Assembly (NCBI RefSeq): GCF_029892685.1
Contig: NZ_JARXVD010000003.1
Location: forward strand, 62,001-126,000
Reading direction: 5' to 3'
Length of the DNA: 64,000 bases
Origin: Mycobacterium sp. OTB74
Lineage (GTDB): Bacteria > Actinomycetota > Actinomycetes > Mycobacteriales > Mycobacteriaceae
Under the pieces are notes generated by a model that saw only the letters and a program-made list of their open reading frames with translations, was not told the DNA's origin and ran no database searches. The translations under genes were made by a program, and so were the position numbers. Below are positions 1 to 8,365 of this stretch, in pieces; the first letter of the stretch is position 1, and every line of letters begins with the position of its first letter.

Positions 1-221
1 TGCAGCGCGATCTGGGACTTACCTATCTGTTCATCGGTCACGACCTGGCCGTGATCGAGCAGATGAGCCATGATGTGCTGGTGCTGCGGACCGGTACAGC
101 CGTCGAATACCGTTCTGCCGCTGAGCTGTTCGCGTCACCTGAGCACGAGTACACCCGCGCGTTGCTGGCGGCGGTGCCACCGGCGTGGCCGGCGCGCGGG
201 GGTGCGCGCCGCGCTCCGTGA
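1..221 (+). CDS. ABC transporter ATP-binding protein, C-terminal fragment
   Basis: The gene is cut by the window edge and read in the frame beginning at base 3. The 72 visible residues are the end of an ABC ATPase: LTYLFIGHDLAVIEQMSHDV contains the H-loop His of the D-loop/H-loop region, followed by a typical oligopeptide-importer tail (LFASPEHEYTRALLAAVP). That tail is characteristic of DppD/DppF/OppF-type subunits, which energise peptide or nickel import at the inner face of the membrane. Substrate cannot be told from this piece. It ends 21 bp before the alcohol dehydrogenase on the same strand. Confidence 0.8.
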   Translation, partial: QRDLGLTYLFIGHDLAVIEQMSHDVLVLRTGTAVEYRSAAELFASPEHEYTRALLAAVPPAWPARGGARRAP

Positions 222-242
222 CGCGGGCGGGACGATGGGGTG

Positions 243-1286
243 ATGCGTGCGGTCATCTTCGAGGAATTCGGTGGACCGGTAGAGGTTCGTTCGGTCGCCG
301 ACCCAGCACCGTCGGCTGGTGGTGTGGTGATGCAGGTGCATGCGACCGGGTTGTGCCGCAGCGACTGGCATGCGTGGGCAGGGCACGACGACGGCGTCCG
401 ACTGCCTCACGTCCCGGGTCACGAACTGGTGGGTGTGGTGGTCGCGGCGGGTCCCGATGTGCAGCGGTGGGCTGTCGGCGATCGGGTCACCACGCCATTC
501 GTATGTGGTTGCGGCACATGTGAATGGTGTGTGGCTGGTCAGGCGCAGGTGTGCCCCGATCAGACCCAACCGGGATTTACCCACTGGGGATCGTTCGCCG
601 AATACGTGGCATTGCATGCGGCAGACACCAACTTGGTCGCGGTGCCAGAGGACATCGAAGACGCGGCAGCGGCAGCGCTGGGCTGCCGATTCGCGACTGC
701 CTACCGAGCACTGCGGGCTCGAGCCGGTGTGCAGAGCGGCGAGTGGGTCACTGTGGTCGGCGCCGGCGGGGTAGGTCTGAGCGCGGTGCAAGTGGCGGTT
801 GCCGCCGGCGCCAACGTCATCGCTGTCGACCGTACCCCGGCTGCATTGGAGTTGGCCCGCAGCCTGGGGGCTACTGCGACAGTGCTGGCCGATGGCACCG
901 ATGTTGCAGCCGCAGTGCACGAGATCACCGGTGGTGGCAGTCACGTCGCCGTCGACGCAGTGGGTACGCCCGGCACCTGTGCCGACGCTATCCACAGCCT
1001 GCGGCGCCGGGGACGCCACGTGCAGGTGGGGCTGCTGCCGAATGTCGACGGGCATCCCCAGGTCCCGATGGATCGGGTAATCGCTTGGGAATTGGATGTT
1101 TTGGGCTCACACGGGATGGCCAGCGTCGACTATCCCGAGATGCTGCGGATGGTCGCGGCGGGCGGGTTGCGTCCGCAGACGTTGGTCGAGCGGGTGGTCG
1201 GTCTGGCCGAGGGGGCCCGCCTGCTGCCGGATTTCGGTACGGCCAGCCCGGTCGGCGTGACGCTGATCGACCCGCGTCGGCCTTGA
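243..1286 (+). CDS. Zinc-dependent alcohol dehydrogenase family protein
   Basis: Medium-chain dehydrogenase/reductase of 347 residues, the usual length. The catalytic zinc site is visible as Cys38 (GLCRSDWHAW) and His60-Glu61 (VPGHE). The structural zinc loop is a four-Cys cluster near residues 89-105 (CGCGTCEWC and a following C). The Rossmann motif VVGAGGVGLSAVQVA is followed by an acidic residue (AVD), which favours NAD(H). Probable role is NAD-dependent oxidation of an alcohol or reduction of an aldehyde; substrate unknown. A GTG at 240 directly precedes the chosen ATG and is an equally possible start. No Shine-Dalgarno sequence is obvious. Confidence 0.88.
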   Translation: MRAVIFEEFGGPVEVRSVADPAPSAGGVVMQVHATGLCRSDWHAWAGHDDGVRLPHVPGHELVGVVVAAGPDVQRWAVGDRVTTPFVCGCGTCEWCVAGQAQVCPDQTQPGFTHWGSFAEYVALHAADTNLVAVPEDIEDAAAAALGCRFATAYRALRARAGVQSGEWVTVVGAGGVGLSAVQVAVAAGANVIAVDRTPAALELARSLGATATVLADGTDVAAAVHEITGGGSHVAVDAVGTPGTCADAIHSLRRRGRHVQVGLLPNVDGHPQVPMDRVIAWELDVLGSHGMASVDYPEMLRMVAAGGLRPQTLVERVVGLAEGARLLPDFGTASPVGVTLIDPRRP

Positions 1287-1315
1287 CAGTCGGGGTCGAT
1301 CAGGGGCACCTGGCG

Positions 1316-1729
1316 TCAGGCGCGCTTTACCCCGCGCGCGAACAGTTGGAGCAGGCCGACGGCGAGCAGCGGAATACCCGCTACCGCGACCGGTCCGTCG
1401 CCGCTGAGCGTCCACTCGATACGAGTACCACCGTCAGTCTCGGTGAGATTGACCTCGCCGCGGTGGTTCTGCCACAGAACACCTGAGAGAGCTTCGTAGC
1501 CGAGTACGTGCGGCGCCTCGTACCGCGTCACTCGTTCGACGATGGCAGGCACCGGCCCGGGTGCTGCGATCCGGCGCACGGCACCGACCCCGTTCGGTTC
1601 CGGGCTGCCCTGTTCAGTCATCGTGACCTTCGATGCCGGAATCCAGTTTTCGATGCCCTGGTGGTCGCTGAGCACGGACCAGACTTTGTCGATCGGGACA
1701 TCCACGATCGTTGAGGCGCTGCGCTTCAC
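1316..1729 (-). CDS. SRPBCC family protein (polyketide cyclase/dehydrase-like)
   Basis: 137 residues with the START/Bet v1-like pattern: an N-terminal beta strand (SASTIVDVPIDKVWSVLSDH), a central strand region and a C-terminal helix (LLAVGLLQLFARGVKRA). These proteins form a hydrophobic cavity that binds lipids or aromatic polyketides, usually in the cytosol. The GTG start is preceded by GGAG five bases upstream. It is convergent with the alcohol dehydrogenase. No catalytic residues can be assigned, so ligand and function are open. Confidence 0.8.
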   Translation of the reverse strand: MKRSASTIVDVPIDKVWSVLSDHQGIENWIPASKVTMTEQGSPEPNGVGAVRRIAAPGPVPAIVERVTRYEAPHVLGYEALSGVLWQNHRGEVNLTETDGGTRIEWTLSGDGPVAVAGIPLLAVGLLQLFARGVKRA

Positions 1730-2002
1730 GGTGACTCCATTCTGGTTGGCACGTGATCGGCTCGGGCTGGCACGCCCGGTGTGTTGATCCTTGCATCCAG
1801 AGGTGAGGACTCGCTTAACACTGAGCGCAGCAGTCGGCTCGACGCGCGGCGGCGGGCCTCGGCGCGGTGCCTCCTGCGCCGGAAGGGCTTCGAGCGTTGG
1901 CTGACTTCGCCGTGTCGACCATGGTCAGGGGCATCGGGCTCGCTTGGGCAGAAATACGGACCGCTAATCCATTGACCGGCCAGCGGGCACCCCGTACGTT
2001 TT

Positions 2003-2020
2003 TGACTACAAGTGTTGTCA
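2003..2020. promoter_or_regulatory. TetR-type operator palindrome
   Basis: Arms TGACTACA and TGTTGTCA flank a 2-bp centre, with seven of eight positions complementary. The site lies 25 bp before the preferred MpaB start and next to a TTGAC hexamer that could be a -35 box. Such 16-18 bp palindromes are typical TetR-family sites. No TetR gene is adjacent, so the regulator would act in trans. The 315 bp between 1730 and 2044 contain nothing else recognised. Confidence 0.55.
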
Positions 2021-2044
2021 TTAGACGAGGAGGCGACGGCGCCC

Positions 2045-3259
2045 GTGCTGATCCCGGCTCGACATCCCGGCCAACCGCGTCCGGTTCCCGTTGGTATCGG
2101 ACTTTTCGCCACGATGATGGGCATCGGTAAACCCAACGCGGCGCAATGGCAGAGGCTGGGGGAACGGCTCACTGTCGGCGATGAACCCATGGATGCGCTG
2201 GTCGCCTGGATGTCGGACGCGGGGATGAAGCAGATGCGGCCGTTGTTTGACCGCGCCCTCGCCGACGGCATCGCATCGGTGCCCGACGCACCGGAGCCGT
2301 TACGGACGTTCTTTCACACAGTCGAGGCGACTCCGGACTGGGTCGACCCGAAGGCATTGCGCGTAGGCCAGCGGGCGTTGCGACGCGGCGGCGCCGACGG
2401 CATGTACATCGCGCGGGACGTCGCCCTGCTGGGTGGCTACCAGTTCTCGGGTTTCAACCAGACCCTGCTGCGGACCGGAGCGCTGGAGAAAGGTTCCAAC
2501 CAGCGGTTCGCAGAGACGATGCAATGGGCGCTGGACGTGATCTCCGACGGCGGGCTGGGCCCGCTGGGTGTCGGCTATCGGTCCACGATCCGGGTTCGGT
2601 TCGTACATGCTCTGGTGCGCTGGCATGTCGGCGCCATGCCGGATTGGCGCCGCGATCAGTGGGGCGTGCCGATCAACCAGACGGACATGGCGGCAACCCT
2701 GGTCGGTGCGCTCATCGCGCCGGTTGTCGGCGGCCTGGCCATGGGAATCGTGACCACCCCGGCCGAGCTCAAGAGCATCGCCCACCTGACCCGGTATGTG
2801 GGTTGGTTGATGGGCGTGCAGGACGAATGGCTGCCGCGTTCGTTCCGCGACAGCATTCGCATCCTTTATCACACCTCCACTGCGCTTGCGGTCCCTGACG
2901 GGACCACCCGGCAGCTGTCGATACCGATGGCGCAAGACCCGCTGAGCTGGCATTACCGCGGTCCCGCGGGGCTGCGGCGACGGCTGGCCTGGGCTCAGCA
3001 CCTGTCGGTCACCAGTGCATTCCTCGGGCCCCGGGCGATGCGCACATTGGGATTGCCGGCCTACGTTCCGCCCTGGTATCCGATGATCCGGATCCCAGTC
3101 AACGGGGCTAGAAGCATCGCGGCGTTGACAGTGTCGGGCGGCTTGAACGCCGCGGCCGATCGTGGCTTGCGGGAGCAGAAAGCATTGCTACGCACCATGA
3201 TCGGCGACGAGCAGGCCACTATCGGTGCAGCGGCGTCACACGTCCGCGGGGTGGCGTAG
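2045..3259 (+). CDS. Oxygenase MpaB family protein (DUF2236)
   Basis: About 404 residues, largely helical. It matches the DUF2236/MpaB family, which includes mycophenolic-acid MpaB and the latex-clearing haem oxygenase Lcp. Visible family features include the ARDVALLGGYQFSGFNQTLL segment, a VRFVHALVRWHV segment with candidate haem-ligand histidines, and PINQTDMAATLVG. Members bind haem b and are thought to oxidise hydrophobic substrates; this substrate is unknown. The frame is open to a GTG at 2012, but that lies inside the palindrome at 2003-2020. A strong GAGGAGG at 2027-2033 precedes GTG 2045, so that start is preferred. Confidence 0.8.
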   Translation: MLIPARHPGQPRPVPVGIGLFATMMGIGKPNAAQWQRLGERLTVGDEPMDALVAWMSDAGMKQMRPLFDRALADGIASVPDAPEPLRTFFHTVEATPDWVDPKALRVGQRALRRGGADGMYIARDVALLGGYQFSGFNQTLLRTGALEKGSNQRFAETMQWALDVISDGGLGPLGVGYRSTIRVRFVHALVRWHVGAMPDWRRDQWGVPINQTDMAATLVGALIAPVVGGLAMGIVTTPAELKSIAHLTRYVGWLMGVQDEWLPRSFRDSIRILYHTSTALAVPDGTTRQLSIPMAQDPLSWHYRGPAGLRRRLAWAQHLSVTSAFLGPRAMRTLGLPAYVPPWYPMIRIPVNGARSIAALTVSGGLNAAADRGLREQKALLRTMIGDEQATIGAAASHVRGVA

Positions 3260-3283
3260 CGGCCGATCGCCCCGGCTTGGTCG

Positions 3284-4303
3284 TCAGTAGGCCAACCAAT
3301 TCACCGCTGCGGCAAAGACTTTCGGCAGCACGGCAGCGGCGGGTACCAGTGCCGCCCGCACCGACGGGTGGGCCGACGAGCGCACCAGCGCTTCCGTCAG
3401 CAACCGGTAGCGGCGGGTCAGCCGAAGCCACTGATGGTCGTATTCGTTGACGCGGTCCCGCGCCACGCAGTCGATCAATGCCTCGGCGCCGCTGAACGCC
3501 AATCCCATGCCTTCGCCGGTGAGGGCATCGACGTAGCCGGCGGCATCGCCGACCAGCAGCACCCGACCAGCGACGCGGTTGCGCACCTGTTGACGCAGCG
3601 GTCCCGCTGCGCGGTCAGGCCCGACGTCGTAGCCGGCTACCCGCTGCCGAAGTTCTTCGAACGCAGCGAATTTCGACTCGAAGTTGCCGCGTCCGGCCGA
3701 CAGGATCGCGATACCGACGCAGTCGTCGGCCACTGGCGTCACGTAAGCCTCGGACTCCGGGCTCCAATGCACCTCGACTTTGTCGGTCCACGGGGCCATC
3801 TGCACGTGCCGGCGAATACCCCAACGTCGCGGTCCGGTGGTCGGTTGCAGCAGTCCGAGATCGCGCCGGATCGGTGAGTGCAGTCCGTCGGCAGCCACCA
3901 GGTAGCGGGCCCGAAACTGGCCTGCGCGAATGCAATTGGCATCCTGGCTGATGTCGCCGACGGTGCCCAGGACGAACTTCACCCCGGCCGCCCGGGCGGC
4001 ATCGGACATTGCGGCATGCAACGTGGTGCGGCGCACCCCGCGGCCGACTCCACCGCCTCGGAACGTCGCTTCGACCCGTTGTGCGCCCGCGTGATAGCTG
4101 ATCCCGCGTAGCTCCTGCCCCGGCGCGACGACACCGAGTCGGTCGAGGTGGGCAAGGGTGTGCGGCATCATGCCCTCGCCACAGGCCTTGTCCAACGTGC
4201 CAGGCCGATGCTCGACAACGACCGCCTCAAGACCTGCGCATGCCGCGTACAGCGCCGTCGCCAGCCCCGCGGGGCCGCCGCCGACCACCAGAATGTCAAT
4301 CAC
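3284..4303 (-). CDS. FAD-dependent oxidoreductase/monooxygenase (geranylgeranyl-reductase-like)
   Basis: 339 residues with an N-terminal FAD-binding motif (DILVVGGGPAGLATALYAA, Gly-X-Gly-X-X-Gly at 8-13) and the second FAD motif LLVGDAAGYVDALTGEGMGL near residue 270. This is the class A flavoprotein/geranylgeranyl reductase fold. The GTG start overlaps the stop of the methyltransferase gene by four bases (GTGA), so the two are translationally coupled; an upstream extension of the frame would run into that gene. With the type III PKS it forms a three-gene operon, suggesting hydroxylation of the polyketide ring, as SrsC does in Streptomyces griseus. Confidence 0.87.
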   Translation of the reverse strand: MIDILVVGGGPAGLATALYAACAGLEAVVVEHRPGTLDKACGEGMMPHTLAHLDRLGVVAPGQELRGISYHAGAQRVEATFRGGGVGRGVRRTTLHAAMSDAARAAGVKFVLGTVGDISQDANCIRAGQFRARYLVAADGLHSPIRRDLGLLQPTTGPRRWGIRRHVQMAPWTDKVEVHWSPESEAYVTPVADDCVGIAILSAGRGNFESKFAAFEELRQRVAGYDVGPDRAAGPLRQQVRNRVAGRVLLVGDAAGYVDALTGEGMGLAFSGAEALIDCVARDRVNEYDHQWLRLTRRYRLLTEALVRSSAHPSVRAALVPAAAVLPKVFAAAVNWLAY

Positions 4304-4809
4304 GACAAGCTCGCCAGCGCTGCGTTCTCGACCCGCAGTCGGGTGCGCAACAGCAGCGCGTTGAGTGTGGTGAAGACCGCCGCTGTCAGCCACGCAGTAT
4401 GCACCAGTGGCAGGGCGAATCCTTCGACTACCACGGCCACATAGTTGGGATGCGGTATCCACCGGTACGGGCCGCTTACCACGCGCTGCGCACCCGGAAC
4501 CACAATGACGCGAGTATTCCATTGGGGCCCAAGCGTTGTGATGCACCACCACCGCAGGATTTGGGCAGCCACCACCAGCGTCAGCATCGGCCACCCCAAT
4601 GGTCCGATGAACGGCCGTTGGAGCAGCAGTGGCTCCAACACACACCCGACCAGCAGACCGACGTGCAACACCACCATGACCGGGTAGTGGCTGAAGCCGA
4701 ATTCGGTACCGCCACGCGCGGTCGACCAGGCCAGGTTGCGCTTGGAGACAATCAATTCAACGACGCGCTCGATGGAGACGACGCCAATCAGCACTAGATA
4801 CCAAGTCAT
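4300..4809 (-). CDS. Isoprenylcysteine carboxyl methyltransferase (ICMT) family protein
   Basis: 169 residues with about five membrane segments. The C-terminal ICMT signature is GPYRWIPHPNYVAVVVEG, which forms the SAM-binding region, and RWWCITTLGPQWNTRVIVVP precedes it. Start ATG at 4809 lies four bases after the PKS stop. Homologs next to type III synthases (BpsB of Bacillus, SrsB of S. griseus) O-methylate alkylpyrones or alkylresorcinols, which is the inferred job here. It is an integral membrane enzyme, consistent with a lipidic substrate. Confidence 0.87.
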   Translation of the reverse strand: MTWYLVLIGVVSIERVVELIVSKRNLAWSTARGGTEFGFSHYPVMVVLHVGLLVGCVLEPLLLQRPFIGPLGWPMLTLVVAAQILRWWCITTLGPQWNTRVIVVPGAQRVVSGPYRWIPHPNYVAVVVEGFALPLVHTAWLTAAVFTTLNALLLRTRLRVENAALASLS

Positions 4810-4813
4810 TTGA

Positions 4814-5872
4814 TCAACGCCAGCGCAGCAGGACCAGCTCGGAACAGAAGCCCGGGCCCATCGCCAGCATGAGTCCGGCGCTACCGGGACCGGGGCGTTT
4901 GGAAATGGTGTCGCGCAGCACGTGCAGCACCGATGCCGACGACAGATTGCCCACTTCGGACAGCGACCGCCAGGTGAGTTCGAGGGCATCGTCGTGCAGA
5001 CCTAAGGTCGCGGTGATCGCCTCGATGACCTTCGGGCCACCCGGGTGGCTCACCCAGGCGCCCACGTCGCTGACCGTAAGGCCATGTGCGTCAAGGAATC
5101 CCGTGACATCAGCCCCAAGGTATTGTTCGACGACCTTCGGTACGTCGGGCGACAACACCAGCCGGAAGCCGCTGGAATCGATGTCCCATCCCATGGTGCG
5201 CTCTGAATCGGGATACAGGTGGCTGCGCGAATCGAGGACCTCCGGACCCGAGGCGTGGATCTTCTCGGCGCGAGTGTCGCCGACCATCACGACCGCGGCA
5301 GCTCCGTCTCCGAACAGGCTGGAGCCGACGACCGTCGCCATCGACGGAGCGGTCTTCGGTATCAGCGAGCACAGTTCGACGGCCAGCAGTACCGCGACGT
5401 CATCGGGTGCACCGCGCAGGTAGTCGTTGATGCGGGCAACTCCGGCGGCGCCTGCCACACAACCCAATCCGAACATCGGGACCCGTCTGACGTCGGGCCG
5501 CAGGCCGATGATGCCTGCGATTCGAGCGTCCAACGTCGGCACAGCGACACCCGTGACAGTGGTGGTGTAGATGACGTCCACGTCGGCCGGTTCGAGGCCG
5601 GCCTCCTCCAGCGCACCCAATACCGCCGCACAGCCCAGCTTGACCGCGTGCTCGATGAAGACATCGTTGGCCTGGCCGAAGTCGGTCAGGGAGACGTATT
5701 CCTCCAGCGGCAGCACGGTGTACCTGCTGTCGACCTTTGAACTGCGATGCAGCTGCCGGATTGCCGCCTCATGTTCGGCGTAGCCAGGCCACGTCAGCAG
5801 TGCATCGGTTATTTGATCCTGGGTGTAGTGGTTGGCGGGTAGTTCGCCACGGACGCTTGCGATTACGCTCAT
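4814..5872 (-). CDS. Type III polyketide synthase (chalcone/stilbene synthase family)
   Basis: 352 residues, the same size as mycobacterial Pks10/Pks11. The triad is visible: Cys138 in [12 protein letters not shown], His276 in SHPGGP and Asn309 in VGNLSSAS. The family condenses an acyl-CoA starter with malonyl-CoA units to give alkylpyrones or alkylresorcinols. ATG 5872 is chosen because GGAGG lies eight bases upstream; a GTG five codons earlier is in frame but overlaps that ribosome-binding site. First gene of the operon with the methyltransferase and flavoprotein. Long-chain acyl starters are likely in mycobacteria but cannot be read from sequence. Confidence 0.93.
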   Translation of the reverse strand: MSVIASVRGELPANHYTQDQITDALLTWPGYAEHEAAIRQLHRSSKVDSRYTVLPLEEYVSLTDFGQANDVFIEHAVKLGCAAVLGALEEAGLEPADVDVIYTTTVTGVAVPTLDARIAGIIGLRPDVRRVPMFGLGCVAGAAGVARINDYLRGAPDDVAVLLAVELCSLIPKTAPSMATVVGSSLFGDGAAAVVMVGDTRAEKIHASGPEVLDSRSHLYPDSERTMGWDIDSSGFRLVLSPDVPKVVEQYLGADVTGFLDAHGLTVSDVGAWVSHPGGPKVIEAITATLGLHDDALELTWRSLSEVGNLSSASVLHVLRDTISKRPGPGSAGLMLAMGPGFCSELVLLRWR

Positions 5873-6154
5873 TGATGACACCTCCACAAGGAGATACGAG
5901 ATCGCGTCCGTCCCGGTTCACCTGGGCGTCAAAAACTTCCGTTGCAGCGCTTGGGATGCCATCGCTGCGGTGGTTGCGACAGGCGGGTAGCCGTCGAGGT
6001 TTGTCGGCGGTTGTGGTTGCTAGCGACGGACTTCTGCAGTCGCCACCACGGCACCGACCGCAGTCCAGCGGTTGCGAACTGAGGCCAACGTCTCGGCGCC
6101 ATTGGTCAAAGCCAGGTGCGCATTCAGGTCCATTCGATTGGACACCAATTGCTA
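5873..6154. other. Intergenic region upstream of the PKS operon
   Basis: About 280 bp with no convincing gene on either strand. It must hold the promoter of the minus-strand PKS operon. Apart from the PKS ribosome-binding site near its left end I see no clear repeat, palindrome or RNA element. Confidence 0.5.
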
Positions 6155-6185
6155 GCGGAGTAGCCGGCTTGGCCGACTACTCCGC
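6155..6185 (-). terminator. Hairpin terminator of the 6196-7254 gene
   Basis: Arms GCGGAGTAG and CTACTCCGC extended by CGGC/GCCG after one mismatch, with a 3-nt loop, beginning 11 bp past the stop codon. There is no T-tract, which is usual for mycobacterial terminators. Confidence 0.65.
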
Positions 6186-6195
6186 TGCGTCGCAG

Positions 6196-7254
6196 CTATC
6201 CGGCAACCCCGCGCGGCAGGATCAGTGGCAGGTCGTTGTAGGTGACGATGCCCGGTTCGGCCGCTACGACCGCGGGAATCGCGTTCAGCGGTGGGGTGGC
6301 GGTCATGATGTGGCCCAGGACCATGAACTCCTCGAGCGTGGTCGCCTCGAAGTCCGGTGGTGGCAGGAAGCCGACCTTCATGGTGACGGTCGGGCGGCCG
6401 GCAACCTCGATCACCCAGCCGTCCTGATCGATCTGCCAATCCGGTTCCAGCGTCTGGCCCTTGCGCCACCGGACGTTGATCTGCACGCGGGTCTTCCCGT
6501 CGGCGATGCCTTTCCAGCTTGCGTACACACCCGCGACGCAACCGGCCGGGATGGTCCACGAACCCAGGTCCAAATCCGCTGTGGTCTGGGCATATTCGGC
6601 GTCGCAGCGAACCTCGTCGAGCTCGATCCCCAGCGCGTCGGCGACCATCCGCACGGCCTCGCCGAAGACGCCGGTGCCGTGCGCGGTCATAGCCTGCAGC
6701 TCCGGATCGTCGATGGGGCGACCGAACCCGACCGGCTTCTCGGTGGCGGGGGAGTCGTAGAAGGTGGTGTCGGCGGCCTCGTTGACGGTGATGCAGTCCA
6801 CCCGGTCGCAGATACCGGCCGCGACCACCGACAACTGGTTGACGTAGCCGGGGCTGATGCCGGAGCCGAACATGGTCGACCCGCCCTTGGTGCAGGCCTC
6901 GGCGATGCGGTCGCGGCCAGGGCCCTGGTTGTGGCCGGTGATGAACGATGCGGTGGCCACGACGTTGACGCCGGCCTCCAAGATGCGCACCAGTTCGTCG
7001 ACGTCGATCCACATCGGGTTGTAGACCACGACGTCGGGCTTGAGCGCGAGCAGCGCGTCGACGTCGTTGGTGGCGGTCACTCCGAGCGGTTCGATGCCGG
7101 CTAGCTCGCCGACGTCGCGCCCGACTTTGTCTTCTGACCAGGCATAACAGCCGACGAGTTCGAGGGTGGGGTTCTTGGCTATGGCCGCGACGGAGCTTTT
7201 GCCGACGTTGCCGGTGGTCCATTGGACGACGCGATAGGGAGCATTGTTGTGCAC
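6196..7254 (-). CDS. NAD(P)-binding dihydrodipicolinate-reductase-like protein
   Basis: 352 residues. The N-terminus has a Rossmann motif of the DapB type (VVQWTTGNVGKSSVAAI), then LVGCYAWSEDKVG and a central GSGISPGYVNQL segment typical of the amine dehydrogenase/2,4-diaminopentanoate dehydrogenase-like group common in mycobacteria. It probably catalyses an NAD(P)-linked redox step on a small molecule; the substrate is unknown, and lysine synthesis is unlikely because the C-terminal DapB signature is absent. GTG start. It stands alone between the PKS operon and the protease, with its own terminator. Confidence 0.78.
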   Translation of the reverse strand: MHNNAPYRVVQWTTGNVGKSSVAAIAKNPTLELVGCYAWSEDKVGRDVGELAGIEPLGVTATNDVDALLALKPDVVVYNPMWIDVDELVRILEAGVNVVATASFITGHNQGPGRDRIAEACTKGGSTMFGSGISPGYVNQLSVVAAGICDRVDCITVNEAADTTFYDSPATEKPVGFGRPIDDPELQAMTAHGTGVFGEAVRMVADALGIELDEVRCDAEYAQTTADLDLGSWTIPAGCVAGVYASWKGIADGKTRVQINVRWRKGQTLEPDWQIDQDGWVIEVAGRPTVTMKVGFLPPPDFEATTLEEFMVLGHIMTATPPLNAIPAVVAAEPGIVTYNDLPLILPRGVAG

Positions 7255-7308
7255 TCGCTCAGCATATGGCGACAGCGTGGGGCGACACGCCGTTTTCGAC
7301 TCAGCTAA

Positions 7309-8322
7309 TTAGGCCGTCAGCGTCGCTTTGGCGGTGTGCTGCGAACCGGCACGGTCGATCCAGAACAAGTCAACGACATCACCCGGGTAATGCCGGTCCA
7401 GCACCGAGGTTAGTGCGTTCGCCGAGTTCACAGTCACCCCGTCAATGCTGACCAGGACATCCCCGGACATCACGCCCGCCTGCTGCGCGGGCCCGCCCGG
7501 GATCACGTCGCGGATCAATACGCCGGGCAACTGAGACTGCTGCTCTGAGCCGCCGACGCCAACCCCGAGCAGCGTCGGCTGACCGATGTGCACGGTGTCG
7601 GTCGCCGCACCGGAACGGATTTGTCCGGCGACGGCCAGGGCGTCGTTGATCGGGATGGCGTAACCCTGGCCCGCCGGGCCCATGCGGTAGTTCAGGGTGG
7701 CGGCGGTCGTCATGCCGATGACCTGGTTCGAGCCGTCGACGACTGGGCCGCCGGAGTCCCCGGCGCGTACCGGTGCCGCGAACTGGATCAGGCCGTTCAC
7801 CTGCTCGGCGCTGCCTGTCAGTTCGTCTTTGGCGCTGATCGTGCGTCCCAGCCCGACAACCTGGCCGGACTCCCGGGTCAACGGGCTACCGCTGCCGTCG
7901 GCGTTGCCGAGTGCGACCACGGGGTCGCCGTTCCCAATCCGGGAGGAGTCGCCGAGCGGAGCGGCGGGTAGGCCGCCGGCGCCGCGCAACTGAAGGATCG
8001 CGATGTCGCGGCGGCGGTCGTATCCGACGAGGTCGGCCCGATATTGATGACCGCCGACCGTGGCGACGACCTTGTCAGCGCCCTGCACGACGTGAAAATT
8101 GGTCAGCACCGCACCATCGGGGTCGAGCACCATGCCGGTACCGGCGCCGATGGCGTGCTGGTAGTTGATGACGGTGTCGATCCTGGCCACTGAGGGAGCG
8201 ACGGCGTCCACCGCGTGCGAGAGGTCGGCGTGAGCGACGGGCGTGGCCGTCACGACCGCGGCAGTGGCCAAGCAGGTGACTATGGCAGCACCGAGTCGGC
8301 TGTGTAAGCGGAACCCACCCAT
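7309..8322 (-). CDS. Secreted trypsin-like serine protease with PDZ domain (PepA/HtrA-like)
   Basis: 337 residues. A signal peptide (hydrophobic residues 10-28, cleavage after VAHA at about 32) is followed by a chymotrypsin-fold domain with the full triad: His77 (LTNFHVV), Asp106 (RRDIAIL) and Ser190 (AGDSGGPVV). A C-terminal PDZ domain (about 235-335) includes GVLIRDVIPGGPAQQAG and GDVLVSIDG. Size and order match mycobacterial PepA (Rv0125). Expected role is degradation or sensing of misfolded exported proteins. Monocistronic by context. Confidence 0.9.
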   Translation of the reverse strand: MGGFRLHSRLGAAIVTCLATAAVVTATPVAHADLSHAVDAVAPSVARIDTVINYQHAIGAGTGMVLDPDGAVLTNFHVVQGADKVVATVGGHQYRADLVGYDRRRDIAILQLRGAGGLPAAPLGDSSRIGNGDPVVALGNADGSGSPLTRESGQVVGLGRTISAKDELTGSAEQVNGLIQFAAPVRAGDSGGPVVDGSNQVIGMTTAATLNYRMGPAGQGYAIPINDALAVAGQIRSGAATDTVHIGQPTLLGVGVGGSEQQSQLPGVLIRDVIPGGPAQQAGVMSGDVLVSIDGVTVNSANALTSVLDRHYPGDVVDLFWIDRAGSQHTAKATLTA

Positions 8323-8365
8323 GTGCTGTCCTCCGGACTGCGACGTCGTCGCTGCGTGTTAGCCC

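Noticed and set aside
4304..4645. N-terminal extension of the flavoprotein gene
   Set aside because: It would run through the methyltransferase gene in another frame; the FAD motif begins at the GTG in the GTGA overlap.
5737..7104. 455-codon plus-strand frame across the PKS upstream region and the reductase gene
   Set aside because: Mostly antisense to the dihydrodipicolinate-reductase-like gene; no domain; low-complexity Val/Gly/Asp.
6152..7222. 356-codon Arg-rich frame on the same strand as the reductase gene
   Set aside because: Out-of-frame translation of a recognised gene, with very high Arg and no motifs.
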